A stretch of 64,000 bases of DNA from TA-20 sp035935115 (GTDB lineage Archaea > Thermoproteota > Nitrososphaeria > Nitrososphaerales > Nitrosopumilaceae). The notes beneath the pieces were generated by a model. That model searched no databases. It was not told where the DNA came from and saw nothing but the letters and a program-made list of their open reading frames with translations. The position numbers and the translations under genes were made by a program. Where the stretch lies: positions 381,330 to 445,329 of the forward strand of contig DASYXK010000021.1 of the NCBI GenBank assembly GCA_035935115.1, given 5' to 3'. Shown here one piece after another: positions 45,207 to 54,164 of the stretch. The first letter of the stretch is position 1. Each line of letters begins with the position of its first letter.

Positions 45207-46247
45207 CTAATGTGTACTTTTTTGTGATTTTTTAACAACAAGGATTACACCTACAACAATTGCTGCAGTACCAACTGATAATATTATTCCAATGGTATTC
45301 CAAGATGACGAAGTATCTTGCGTAGGTTGTAATGGCAAGCTATTGGCAGATGATTTCACATCAGACGGGGTTTGTACAGTTGTGGAGTTGGGTGTTAATT
45401 CAGATGACGGTGTTACATTATTTTCTGTCGTAACAGAACTTGTTTTTTCAATATTACTATGAGATGAGTTTATTTGTTGAATAACCGTCTGCGTATTGTC
45501 TGGACCTACAGCGCCCATCTGGTGTGGAAGTTTTCCTATTACAGCTAGTGCCTGTCGTATCTGCTCATCATTCCATCCAAGTGCTCTTAGCTTGCTTACA
45601 AATTCTGTACCTGTAATGGTTCCATCCTTGTATTGCTTTATTACCAAATTACCATTCTCGGCAACTTGGGGTGGAGGAGATTGAGAACCCGAAGTGACCG
45701 TAAACTGGACGGTTTTTGCCACATGGCTTTTTTCTAAATTAGTTTCAAGTGCCCAAACAAATTCAATCTGATAAGTACCAGTTGGTTCATCTTTCGTATT
45801 GCACAGTGTAGAGTATCGTTCTGTTATCACGTTATTTACAACAACATCACATATGGTATTCTCATATCCATTGTCATAGATGGGACTAGGATTGTTCTTA
45901 CTGAATAATGAAAATGTAATAGTTCTGTCTCCAAGGTTTTGTTTTAATGCATCATCATGTGTATAAATTGGAAAACAATCTTCTCCGCCACAATGACTTG
46001 GTACTGTTACTCCAAATGGTTTTGAGAACGGCAGGTATATGTAAAGATCAGGATAAGGGTAAGATTCTTTTGAGATATCTGGAAGGTGAGATACAGTAAT
46101 GGTAATTGTAGTACCAGGCGGGCCTGATAAAGGAGTTATTGTAACATCTGGGCTACCAAGTGTGGTAAGATCTGTTGTTGCCCATACAGAGCTATAAAGT
46201 GGGATAAAAACCAATATTGTCAGTGCAAATATGATTGATCTTCTCAA
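45207..46247 (-). CDS. Secreted membrane-anchored protein, 346 aa
   Basis: A TTG at 46247 gives MRRSIIFALTILVFIPLYSS with cleavage near VWA. The domain SPDVTITPLSGPPGTTITIT resembles an IPT/TIG Ig-like domain. A short helical domain follows (VIKQYKDGTITGTEFVSKLR, WNDEQIRQALAVIGKLP), like the SHOCT/dockerin-type helix pairs. After a Thr/Ser/Asn-rich linker comes a C-terminal helix (TIGIILSVGTAAIVVGVILV) with a Lys-rich end, which anchors it. It converges on the zinc protein gene. Confidence 0.7.
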   Translation of the reverse strand: MRRSIIFALTILVFIPLYSSVWATTDLTTLGSPDVTITPLSGPPGTTITITVSHLPDISKESYPYPDLYIYLPFSKPFGVTVPSHCGGEDCFPIYTHDDALKQNLGDRTITFSLFSKNNPSPIYDNGYENTICDVVVNNVITERYSTLCNTKDEPTGTYQIEFVWALETNLEKSHVAKTVQFTVTSGSQSPPPQVAENGNLVIKQYKDGTITGTEFVSKLRALGWNDEQIRQALAVIGKLPHQMGAVGPDNTQTVIQQINSSHSNIEKTSSVTTENNVTPSSELTPNSTTVQTPSDVKSSANSLPLQPTQDTSSSWNTIGIILSVGTAAIVVGVILVVKKSQKSTH

Positions 46248-46411
46248 ACATACAAAAGATCAAATAGATAATTAATAAGACTTGGGATTAAATTATCAGA
46301 AAGAATCTATGTGAATAATCATTGATATTATAAACTGTCAATAGTTCAATTAACTAGTCAGAAACTTGTAAAGAATAAGATGTAATGTGTAAAAAACCTT
46401 GTTACAATTGG

Positions 46412-46440
46412 CTTGATTCCGATTGGACTAGTACCATTAA
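46412..46440 (+). repeat. Short diverged copy of intergenic repeat
   Basis: TTGATTCCGATTGGACTAGT followed by ACCATTAAG keeps the CCGAT-GGACTAG-TACCAT order of the longer copies at 5737 and 12662. The gap around it (46248-46523) has nothing else I can support. Confidence 0.35.
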
Positions 46441-46523
46441 GAGCCTGAACTGTTGACTATAAGATTATTCTTATAGAAATCTCTGATCACTTTAAAAAGA
46501 AATTCATCATATATTTAATTACT

Positions 46524-46772
46524 ATGCAAGATAACACGTGGTTGAGAAAAAATACTGATGAATTGTCAGTTGAGGAAATCAACTTCCTCTATGATAAAGG
46601 CATCTTGTTTTTCTGTACAGGAAAGTATGAAGAATCTATAGAGTGTTTTGACAAAATCATAGCAATAAACCCCACTTCTAAGATTGCGTTGGGTTACAAG
46701 GGTCTTGCTCTTGTAAAATTAAAGAGACACCAGGAAGCCATCCGGTGCTATGAGAAAGTTTTGGTTTGCTGA
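46524..46772 (+). CDS. Short TPR protein
   Basis: This 82-residue protein contains about two TPR units: LYDKGILFFCTGKYEESIEC, FDKIIAINPTSKIALGYKGL, VKLKRHQEAIRCYEKVL. It stops suddenly after the second helix, so it may be a shortened relative of the TPR protein at 41545. ATG with a TATA-like ATATATTTAATT 20 bases before it. Role: protein binding. Confidence 0.65.
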   Translation: MQDNTWLRKNTDELSVEEINFLYDKGILFFCTGKYEESIECFDKIIAINPTSKIALGYKGLALVKLKRHQEAIRCYEKVLVC

Positions 46773-46879
46773 ATAAAAATGAGAATAAAAACAGAGCACC
46801 ATATTATCATTTTTAACGAAAACTTGATCGATAATGATTTTGGTCGCATAGCCAAACTAATTTGTCGTGATCATAAACG

Positions 46880-47140
46880 GTGTTTGAAATAATGGTTGTC
46901 GAACAAAACTACCAAACCAATGCCACTATAGTGGATCCATTATGTCAAATAATTGATGGTCGTCGTGCCAAATCAATAGCAAGAAAATTTCTTGAACATT
47001 ACCATTCTCTCATCATATTCAAAGACGCAATTTTGGAAGAAATGATTTGGACTGTCATAGTGGATGTCGGGCATGCAGACGAACACATCATACGCGTAAA
47101 AATAGATGCTAAGACAGGCAAGATACTGGGTTATTCGTGA
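46880..47140 (+). CDS. Small PepSY-like domain protein
   Basis: This paralogue of 1247-1462 reads RAKSIARKFLEHYHSLIIFK, MIWTVIVDVGHADEHIIRVK, IDAKTGKILGY. The longest frame starts at GTG 46880, but the ATG at 46892 also fits. Like the others it is one domain with no signal peptide. It lies tail-to-tail against the DUF6659-like gene with a gap of two bases. Confidence 0.6.
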   Translation: MFEIMVVEQNYQTNATIVDPLCQIIDGRRAKSIARKFLEHYHSLIIFKDAILEEMIWTVIVDVGHADEHIIRVKIDAKTGKILGYS

Positions 47141-47142
47141 AA

Positions 47143-47559
47143 TTATCTTTTAGAAAGAGGTGGATTTTGCATTTTTATTGATTTTCTATATGAATTTATT
47201 GAGATCATGATCTGATTTGCAAGTGATATAGGGCTAATGCCATCTTTACTTGTTACAAAGAGAATCCACTCATTTACTGGAAAAGTGTACATTGATAGAT
47301 TTTCTCTACCAGCATAAGTGTAGTTAATTGGGCCATATTCATCATCAAAATCTCTGCCCATGGATATTTCCAGTGCACGTTGCATGAAAAGCATCTCGGC
47401 CCTTTCTTGTGGGATTTGAAATGCTGCCCCCTCCTTACTCTTTTTTTCTACAGCCTTACCATTTTTGCTGATAACAGCTACAGATTGTATGTTCTTGTCA
47501 AGATCTAAAACCGTGCTACAAAGTTTGTCCAATCCAATCAAGTATTGAGTTTCTGACAT
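47143..47559 (-). CDS. DUF6659-like protein
   Basis: This 138-residue paralogue of 27411-27827 has LDKNIQSVAVISKNGKAVEK (GK strand-turn), PQERAEMLFMQRALEISMGR, and a strand region (MYTFPVNEWILFVTSKD). The fold looks like a roadblock/longin-type alpha/beta sensor unit. ATG at 47559, complete. Partner unknown; convergent with the PepSY-like gene. Confidence 0.55.
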   Translation of the reverse strand: MSETQYLIGLDKLCSTVLDLDKNIQSVAVISKNGKAVEKKSKEGAAFQIPQERAEMLFMQRALEISMGRDFDDEYGPINYTYAGRENLSMYTFPVNEWILFVTSKDGISPISLANQIMISINSYRKSIKMQNPPLSKR

Positions 47560-47748
47560 CTCAACATCATATCAACAAACTAATAGAAAAACTTTGAAAT
47601 CCAGGATGGATAATGTGATCTCATTTTGAGCCAATATTTTCATAAAAATCCAATGGATCAAGAGGGGGCAGACTGTTTTTACTCTGCCGATAAAAAATAG
47701 AATCCCCCCAGTCTAGGCATACAAATCCGTTATAACTAGAGTTATGAT

Positions 47749-48126
47749 ATGAAGGTGATTTGTTGGAAAGTATCTAATACATTGAGATTTTGTCTGTATC
47801 GATCTTATAGAATATTCTTAGTATATTCAGATATGTATTGCAATATGAATATGATTGATGGCTCGCGGTTGGTGTACGACCAAATTAATCTTTCTTGGCC
47901 ACAAACGGTGTGTGAAATAATGATAGACGAAGAATCAAGAGAGAATCCTTTGATATACAATCTTTGCATGGCTATGACATTTACAGATCTCATTAGGGTG
48001 AAGAACAAAAAAATGCTTGACACTGAATCAATGGGTTATCTTTCAGGTCTTGAGAAAAGTCTTGCAGAAATTAGAGAACAATTACTTGACCTAATATTGG
48101 ATAGAAATCCACAGATTATGAATTGA
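47749..48126 (+). CDS. Hypothetical protein, up to 125 aa
   Basis: The frame starts at ATG 47749. The first 30 residues (CWKVSNTLRFCLYRSYRIFL) look unlike coding sequence, and the ATG of MNMIDGSRLVYDQINLSWPQ (residue 33) may be the real start. The C-terminal part is helical (MGYLSGLEKSLAEIREQLLD). No signal peptide in the shorter form. No family recognised. Confidence 0.4.
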   Translation: MKVICWKVSNTLRFCLYRSYRIFLVYSDMYCNMNMIDGSRLVYDQINLSWPQTVCEIMIDEESRENPLIYNLCMAMTFTDLIRVKNKKMLDTESMGYLSGLEKSLAEIREQLLDLILDRNPQIMN

Positions 48127-48129
48127 TGT

Positions 48130-48156
48130 GGTTTAAGTCCTGTAAGACTCGTCATC
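48130..48156 (+). repeat. Copy of intergenic AGTC-loop-GACT repeat
   Basis: GGTTTAAGTCCTGTAAGACT followed by CGTCATC. It is nearly the same as the copy at 5076-5100, although the two are 43 kb apart. It starts a few bases after the stop of the preceding gene. Confidence 0.5.
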
Positions 48157-48182
48157 TTGTAATTAATTGACAGTGAAAGGAA

Positions 48183-48341
48183 ATGCGTTACTTTTCTGAC
48201 CAAAATATATCAGATGTATGTAACCAACACCTGAAGGGGCTTCAGGTGGAACTCGTAAAGCCCACTGCTATAGAGCCTATCAGAGGTAGATTTTTTAAAC
48301 CAGAATTGAATAATTCCCCTCTGCAATATAATCGTGTCTGA
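48183..48341 (+). CDS. Possible small protein, 52 aa (or transposase tail)
   Basis: An ATG at 48183 after GAAAGGAA opens MRYFSDQNISDVCNQHLKGL, QVELVKPTAIEPIRGRFFKP, ELNNSPLQYNRV. It is not rich in stops and looks coding. The ending resembles tails of OrfB/TnpB-type transposases, so it could be the end of a lost element. It includes a perfect 9-base hairpin (48228-48248: CACCTGAAG-GGG-CTTCAGGTG). Either reading is uncertain. Confidence 0.35.
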   Translation: MRYFSDQNISDVCNQHLKGLQVELVKPTAIEPIRGRFFKPELNNSPLQYNRV

Positions 48342-48395
48342 GATAAAAGTCTATGATAGATTCTTCTACATCTTTACTTGTTGTAACTTTCTAAA

Positions 48396-51374
48396 TCAGC
48401 AGGTTCTGTAGATAGCAGTGTAATCGGTATTTACAGTGGGTGCAATTGTTCTAGATTGTGTTGTGCTACCAGTATCTAGCCAGTGGTCAAAGGTATAGCC
48501 TGGGCAAGAAGTTTGTGGGCTTAGGACAAATTGCCATGCCGAAGTTTCGTTGTAGTTAAATGGAGTTGTTGAATTGCGTACTAGATTTCCACTTTGAGTC
48601 ATTAAAATTCTGGCGTTAATTGTGCTACCTGACGTGTCCTGAGCTTTTATTCCTGAAAGCACTGATGGATTGTCCAGATATCCCATATCAGCTGCCAGGT
48701 AATTTGATATACATGAATAATCAGGACTACATATCTGAACCAAATACATGTCACCAACATAGACAGATCTTCCCTGAACTCCGGTCTGGCCACCATCATT
48801 TAGCATATTCTTGGCAACAAAAGAGAAGTTTTGTTTGTCATATTGTGTATGCCAGTTACTTGACCCCTGGAGTGTACTGTTGTTCGTCGGCAAGCCGATG
48901 TCCTCATAGATTGCAAGATTGCTCACTGTACCGATGTAGCATGGAAATGTATCCTTACCTGGGTTTCCAATAGTAATTTTAAAGTTGGTATCATTAGTCC
49001 TTGCAAAGCTGCTCAGAGTAGAATAATATCCTGTCTTGCTACAATCGTTACTATACATTTCATCGAAAAGTATACCGTCTATATTTCCATACCATTTTGT
49101 ATAATTAGCAATATCGTTCTCCACTGCAGAAACACTTCTACTACCATATTGGGTAAATACGTATCCCAATACGTTTATGCCCTTTGAATGAAGCTGTGTT
49201 ATTGCACTTACATAGTCACATCTTTGACTTGTACCTGGTCCACTATTTGGATTGAATACTACTGTCAATGGCACACCTGTATGATTGCCTTTTGCATTCA
49301 TTACAGGAGCCCAATTAAAGCTACCAAGACTAGTGCACGGTGGAGGATTACCACCACTGTAAGGCTGATAGTATAACGGCATCAATATTCCGGCGCTAGC
49401 TGTGTTATGACCTGATGTCAAAGTAGTAGCAGATGCAGTATTTGATGGAGAACTTGTTCCAACGGCATTGATTGTAGAGACTCGGTATGTGTACGTAGTA
49501 CTTGCAGCAAGTCCGGTATCAGAATAACTTGTATTTGTATTTCCAGTGTTTGCAACAATAGTAGACCAAGTGGAACCTCCATTGGTTGATCTTTCAATCT
49601 TGTATCCTGTTGTAACATTACCGCTAGCAGCCCAGCTTAGATTTATCTGACTAGATGAAATTGCGTTTGCTGTAAGACTTGTTGGAGCATTGGGCAGAGT
49701 ATACCCTGTAACATTTGTCGAATATGCACCCAGTCCGACACTGTTCCATGCAGCAATACGAAACTTGTAAACACTGTTTGCAGCAAGTGAAGTTACATTA
49801 TAGTTGGTAATAGTGGTTCCGGAATTGTTAACTACATTAACCCAAGTTGTGCTTGCCCTTTGAACTTGGTATCCTGTTATGGCAGAACCGCCATTGTTAC
49901 TAGGTGCAGTCCATTTTAACTGCAATTGTGTCGTAGAAATTGCAGTAGAGTTTACATTTGTCGGTGCACTAGGTACAGTAGCACTTGCTGCTTTTATCTC
50001 AACTGCAACATCATCCCAATAATCACCACTGGGACTTGCAGTCCAGCTACAGGTGACAGAGCCGGTCGATGTTGTAGTTTTTGAACTTGATGCACCGGTG
50101 ACTTTACCAACGATTCCGTCTTGTACGCTAGTATCCCATCGTTGTGTACAGGTTGGGGAACCAAGTGTCACACCACCCCATATTGATGGCGAGTCTAAAA
50201 CCCAGCTGTTTGCATTTGCTGTTGTTATTGATACTGATGGACTCGTGCAAGTAGGAATACATGTGTCATAGTTTGTAGCATTAGTCGGTATAGGGTTTGT
50301 CTGATCTACTCCAGAGAAAGCATATGCGCCTATTACAACTGACGCGGCGGCATTCATTGTTACGGTAATGTTTCCAGTACCGCTAGGGTTTTTCAGATAC
50401 CAAAATGCAGCATAATTGTTGTGAAATGATCCTACTGCCTTTGTTAGCGCTACTCCTCCAAATGTAATCGAGTTTACCCATGCATCGGTACCGTGCGAGT
50501 CTACACCAACGACAAGTAGACGGTTGCTGCCTGTTCCGGCATTAAAACTGGAAATTGTCTTTTGGTATGACGATGATGGTACTGTGCCTGTTGTAGCCGT
50601 ATTGTTTAGGGTAATGCCCCCTAATGCTGCTTTTACCTCAACTGCGACATCATCCCAAAGATCACCACTACTTGCAGTCCAGCTACATGTGACTGAACCA
50701 GACAATATTGGATTTGTTGAGCTTGATGCGCCTGTGACTTTACCAACGATTCCGTCTTGTACGCTAGTATCCCATCGTTGTGTACAGGTTGGGGAACCAA
50801 GTGTCACACCACCCCATATTGATGGCGAGTCTAAAACCCAGCTGTTTGCATTTGCTGTTGTTATTGATATCGTAGGGCTGCTAGCAGCCGTGTTATTATT
50901 TGCAGCAGTAGTAGGTATCGGATTTGTCTGATCTACTCCAGAGAAAGCATATGCACCAATTACAACTGACGCGGCGGCATTCATTGTTACTACGATATTT
51001 GCTGTACCGTTAGGGTTTTTCAGATACCAAAATGCGGCATAATTGTTCTTGAAGGATGATACTGCCTTTGTTAGCGCTACTCCTCCAAATGTAATCGAGT
51101 TTACCCATGCATCGGTACCGTGCGAGTCTACACCAACGACAAGTAGACGGTTGCTGCCTGTTCCGGCATTAAAACTGGAAATTGTCTTTTGGTATGGCGA
51201 TGATGGTACTGTGCCTGTTGTAGCCGTATTGTTTAGGGCAATGCCGCCTGTAGCACTTGCAGTTTGAGGTTGCATGAAATTAATATTTAATGGGATTGCT
51301 TGTGAAACTGGTACGAGAACAAGTATTAAGATAACTAAAATGGAGGTAACCCATCTAGAATCTTTTTGTTGCAC
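48396..51374 (-). CDS. Large secreted protein: duplicated beta domains, FN3, spherulin-4-like domain
   Basis: The 992-residue protein has a signal segment (WVTSILVILILVLVPVSQAI), then two copies of a roughly 200-residue beta domain (VPSSPYQKTISSFNAGTGSN, GVDSHGTDAWVNSITFGGVA) that are almost the same. Next are two FN3 domains (PTNVNSTAISTTQLQLKWTA and PTSLTANAISSSQINLSWAA). Then comes ILMPLYYQPYSGGN ... LTVVFNPNSGPGTSQRCDYV, GYVFTQYGSRSV, DGILFDEMYSND, a spherulation-specific family 4 TIM-barrel. A final small Cys-linked beta domain closes it. Spherulin-4 proteins are polysaccharide hydrolase-like. GTG start. Confidence 0.8.
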   Translation of the reverse strand: MQQKDSRWVTSILVILILVLVPVSQAIPLNINFMQPQTASATGGIALNNTATTGTVPSSPYQKTISSFNAGTGSNRLLVVGVDSHGTDAWVNSITFGGVALTKAVSSFKNNYAAFWYLKNPNGTANIVVTMNAAASVVIGAYAFSGVDQTNPIPTTAANNNTAASSPTISITTANANSWVLDSPSIWGGVTLGSPTCTQRWDTSVQDGIVGKVTGASSSTNPILSGSVTCSWTASSGDLWDDVAVEVKAALGGITLNNTATTGTVPSSSYQKTISSFNAGTGSNRLLVVGVDSHGTDAWVNSITFGGVALTKAVGSFHNNYAAFWYLKNPSGTGNITVTMNAAASVVIGAYAFSGVDQTNPIPTNATNYDTCIPTCTSPSVSITTANANSWVLDSPSIWGGVTLGSPTCTQRWDTSVQDGIVGKVTGASSSKTTTSTGSVTCSWTASPSGDYWDDVAVEIKAASATVPSAPTNVNSTAISTTQLQLKWTAPSNNGGSAITGYQVQRASTTWVNVVNNSGTTITNYNVTSLAANSVYKFRIAAWNSVGLGAYSTNVTGYTLPNAPTSLTANAISSSQINLSWAASGNVTTGYKIERSTNGGSTWSTIVANTGNTNTSYSDTGLAASTTYTYRVSTINAVGTSSPSNTASATTLTSGHNTASAGILMPLYYQPYSGGNPPPCTSLGSFNWAPVMNAKGNHTGVPLTVVFNPNSGPGTSQRCDYVSAITQLHSKGINVLGYVFTQYGSRSVSAVENDIANYTKWYGNIDGILFDEMYSNDCSKTGYYSTLSSFARTNDTNFKITIGNPGKDTFPCYIGTVSNLAIYEDIGLPTNNSTLQGSSNWHTQYDKQNFSFVAKNMLNDGGQTGVQGRSVYVGDMYLVQICSPDYSCISNYLAADMGYLDNPSVLSGIKAQDTSGSTINARILMTQSGNLVRNSTTPFNYNETSAWQFVLSPQTSCPGYTFDHWLDTGSTTQSRTIAPTVNTDYTAIYRTC

Positions 51375-51626
51375 GTAGTCCTTTACATATTTTAAGATAA
51401 ATGATTATGCTAGAACTTCTATAGAAGAATTCATTATAGAAATCCTATAACAATATTCTGAATATTTTAGTGATAACTTTTTATGTATAAATTTTAATCT
51501 AAAATATTTATCACTATAAATTCCAATTACTAGACGACGATCATGAGGTTTAGTAGAATCTTCTAGAACAATTTATCATAAAACTAATACGCATTCTTTT
51601 TACACTAGTTTTTTAAACTAAAAGTT

Positions 51627-51914
51627 CTGAAACATAGAAGCAGAACAGAAATTATTGCTGCCATATTACAATGTGCAATGATAGGCACTACGAGATGTAG
51701 ATTAATGTACAATACGTATCTTTCCTATCAACAAATAAAAGAATATATCTCATACTTGCAAGAAAATAAAATGCTAATTTGTAACGAAAAAACATTACGT
51801 TATAAGATAACCGAAAACGGAATCAAGTTCTTGCGCACATATCAACAAATGAACGAGTTATTTCCTAAGAAGCACGATTACAAAGTCCAGATGAGCTTAG
51901 GTTTAATCTCTTGA
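51627..51914 (+). CDS. Archaeal winged-helix protein, CTG start likely
   Basis: The best-supported frame starts at 51678 (ATG) but the same frame extends back to CTG at 51627, giving LKHRSRTEIIAAILQCAMIG, TTRCRLMYNTYLSYQQIKEY, which aligns from its first residue with MKYRSRTEITAMIIESARSG of 36464-36736. No ATG, GTG or TTG exists upstream before a stop. The first codon was therefore probably an ATG that mutated to CTG. Either CTG is used, or the protein is shortened by a helix, or it is decaying. It is a wHTH with KITENGIKFLRTY wing end. Confidence 0.6.
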   Translation: MKHRSRTEIIAAILQCAMIGTTRCRLMYNTYLSYQQIKEYISYLQENKMLICNEKTLRYKITENGIKFLRTYQQMNELFPKKHDYKVQMSLGLIS

Positions 51915-52131
51915 GGTAAGTTTGATTGCGATAAGATCATAAACCATTCCCTACACGACACAGAACCATAGATTCATAATAAAAAATTGGAAAGGAGTTT
52001 ATAGCTACTCCGATAAGCGTACTGCGCACTTTTTGTTGAATTTTTTTCACAAAATCGACTGTACTCGGACTGACTGTTAGTTCAAAAACTGTAAGACTCT
52101 CTTCTTGAGTTAATGTTATAGAACAGTCTTA

Positions 52132-52245
52132 GCATATTCAGATACCGGATTGCTTTCCAAAACAACCTATACTTATCGCGTATCTGCCATCAATTCGGTT
52201 GGAACAGGTTCTCCATCAAATACTGCTTCTGCCACAACGCAATAG
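52132..52245 (+). pseudogene. Orphan fibronectin III fragment
   Basis: AYSDTGLLSKTTYTYRVSAI then NSVGTGSPSNTASATTQ ends in TAG. It is the second half of an FN3 domain like those in 27892-29292 and 48396-51374, but on the opposite strand and without a gene in front. It is a piece of a lost surface-protein gene. Confidence 0.65.
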
Positions 52246-52350
52246 ATTAAACCACCAACACTCCCATAAAGTTGAATTATTGATATCATCTAGTTTGGTT
52301 CAGATCTGGTAAGATTCAACTACTGTTATGTAACAATTTCAGATCCACTA

Positions 52351-52437
52351 GGGAATTGGTCGGAATGCACAATTTCTTCAAATTTCAGATAAGAGACCGT
52401 TTAGGTCAAACCCACATCTGGTATGCGCAACTGGAGG
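52351..52437 (-). repeat. Copy of the rRNA operon leader
   Basis: GGGAATTGGTCGGAATGCAC and the following bases up to CAACTGGAGG are the same as 18712-18795, with three extra bases and one substitution. It includes the 16S processing-stem arm. No rRNA is nearby. The gap 51915-52571 otherwise holds only the FN3 fragment (52132). Confidence 0.8.
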
Positions 52438-52571
52438 ATTATCAGTTGTGAATAAACCCCAAAACTAACAAAACTATCATTATTAAGACTAGTATACAAA
52501 ATATGAATCGCTCTTCTATAAGATTGTGACAAAAAACCTATTTTGACAAATGCTGATAATATCATTAGGTT

Positions 52572-52766
52572 GTGTTTGGTATTAACGAAGATACAGCAAA
52601 ACAATTAGTGGAAAAATTTTTTGAACAGCAGCATTCTAACATATTAGTAGAGAAGACAGTGCTGAAAGGCACTATGTGGATAGTGACAGTATCAACTGGC
52701 ACATCCCAAGTGGTTAGACGAGTCAGAATAGATACAATTACTGGAAAGATATTAGGTTTTGAGTAA
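52572..52766 (+). CDS. Small PepSY-like domain protein
   Basis: This 64-residue third copy of the family reads NEDTAKQLVEKFFEQQHSNI, KGTMWIVTVSTGTSQVVRRV, RIDTITGKILGFE. GTG at 52572. The ending RIDxxTGKILGFE is near that of the other copies. Single-domain, cytoplasmic; no neighbour gene to assign it to. The 266-base gap after it is empty and AT-rich. Confidence 0.6.
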   Translation: MFGINEDTAKQLVEKFFEQQHSNILVEKTVLKGTMWIVTVSTGTSQVVRRVRIDTITGKILGFE

Positions 52767-53032
52767 TCCGCTTTTCTTTATACTTTAGATCTCAGAGACT
52801 TGACATGCGAAATTAAACAGAGAGAATTTTTCTTATTGAAATAATAAACTACCTTTTTGTTTTTAAATGAAGAAAAAATTAAGAGAATCAACCTTAATTC
52901 ATTTAACTAGAAGTATCTTCTATAACATAGTAAAATAAAATTATTCTATTATAGGTATTGCTCAGTGTTTCATTAGTACGCATCAATATTATTAGTTGAG
53001 GACTTTTAATAAAATGGACAGTAGTTGTAATC

Positions 53033-53449
53033 ATGCTAGAGCAACAAACTCAACCAAACAATCAATACGATAACCAATCCAAATCTACTTTTCCTGCTGA
53101 TTTGATGATTATCGAATCAAATTCTAAAAATAATATGGTGACTATAGAAGACAATTCACTTACTGAGACAATCCTGAATGCACTTGGAGATCCACAAAAA
53201 TTCAGTATCTTAAAAACAATACTTGAAAAACCAATGATAATCTCCGAGGTCCTAGATAAATGCAAGATATCAAATACTTCTGGTTATAGAAAGGTCAACT
53301 CCCTAGTACAATGCGGATTATTGGTGAAAAATGGTTTTATCATGACTCAAGACGGGAAAAAAATTGTGAGATACAAGTCATTATTTGAAAACTTTGAAAT
53401 CGATATTAAAAAAAATCAAGTAAAAGTAAAAGCTCAATTTACATCGTAG
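53033..53449 (+). CDS. Winged-helix DNA-binding protein, 138 aa
   Basis: The first 45 residues are polar and unstructured (QPNNQYDNQSKSTFPADLM). Residues about 48-115 form a wHTH: SLTETILNALGDPQKFSILK, TILEKPMIISEVLDKCKISN, SGYRKVNSLVQCGLLVKNGF, MTQDGKKIVRYKS. The ArsR-like order suggests a repressor or activator. ATG start. Next to other single-domain regulators at 53556 and 54165. Confidence 0.7.
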   Translation: MLEQQTQPNNQYDNQSKSTFPADLMIIESNSKNNMVTIEDNSLTETILNALGDPQKFSILKTILEKPMIISEVLDKCKISNTSGYRKVNSLVQCGLLVKNGFIMTQDGKKIVRYKSLFENFEIDIKKNQVKVKAQFTS

Positions 53450-53555
53450 ATCTCATTATTCTTCGAGGCTTTGGAATAACAGGATTATTCATGAGTCTAT
53501 CCCAATTTCTTCTTTTTAAAAAATAGATAAAAAAACGCATGTAATTGTCTGTTAC

Positions 53556-53930
53556 ATGCCACAAAATTATAAAAGATTATTCTCAAGTTATGATATGATC
53601 AGACAAGAACTATCGATATACTCACAATCGATTGAACAAAACCAGTACAATAAGAAAAAAAGAGGACAACTTGATCAGCTTATCCAGATTTTAGAACATC
53701 TACGATACTCAGGTGATAACATAATCAGCTCAATAGCAAGATTTACGAATATGTCGCATTGTGCTGCAACTAGGAATTGTGAAAAACTAATCAAAGCAGG
53801 GCTAGTCTTAAGATATCACGCTTCTAATAATCGAAGATATAAATTGACAAGTGAAGGCATATTTTTCCTAAATAATTGTAGGAATTTTAGAGATCTTTTG
53901 TGCAAATACCAATTAAGTGACACGTTATAA
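53556..53930 (+). CDS. Winged-helix DNA-binding protein, 124 aa
   Basis: Residues about 40-115 form a wHTH of the archaeal HTH_45-like kind: LDQLIQILEHLRYSGDNIIS, IARFTNMSHCAATRNCEKLI, AGLVLRYHASNNRRYKLTSE, GIFFLNNCRNF. The TSEGxxFL ending is typical. ATG start. It follows another regulator gene after 106 bases, so they may share a transcript. No ligand domain. Confidence 0.7.
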   Translation: MPQNYKRLFSSYDMIRQELSIYSQSIEQNQYNKKKRGQLDQLIQILEHLRYSGDNIISSIARFTNMSHCAATRNCEKLIKAGLVLRYHASNNRRYKLTSEGIFFLNNCRNFRDLLCKYQLSDTL

Positions 53931-54164
53931 TGTGACAAACAAAAACGGTCTCTCAAACATACAAAAAATCAAATAGATAACAAACTGAAGCTGTAGAGTC
54001 ATACTTCAATCCCAGTGTGTCATATTTGACATCTACTCTGCAGTTCCAAATTTTTAATTATCAGAGAATATTCTAGCTTCGCCTTAAATTAGAATATGAA
54101 AATAGAATAATGTGCTATACTGATCAGACAAATTACTTAAATTTCAGTAATGGAGTAGGAAAAT

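Noticed and set aside
48228..48248. Perfect 9-base hairpin as a stand-alone terminator of the gene at 47749
   Set aside because: It has no T-run after it, is over 100 bases past the stop, and lies in a possible coding frame; only noted there.
50050..51270. Plus-strand frames of 72-135 codons opposite the large surface protein
   Set aside because: They are antisense shadows of the duplicated beta domains, which are supported by FN3 and spherulin-like domains in the other frame.
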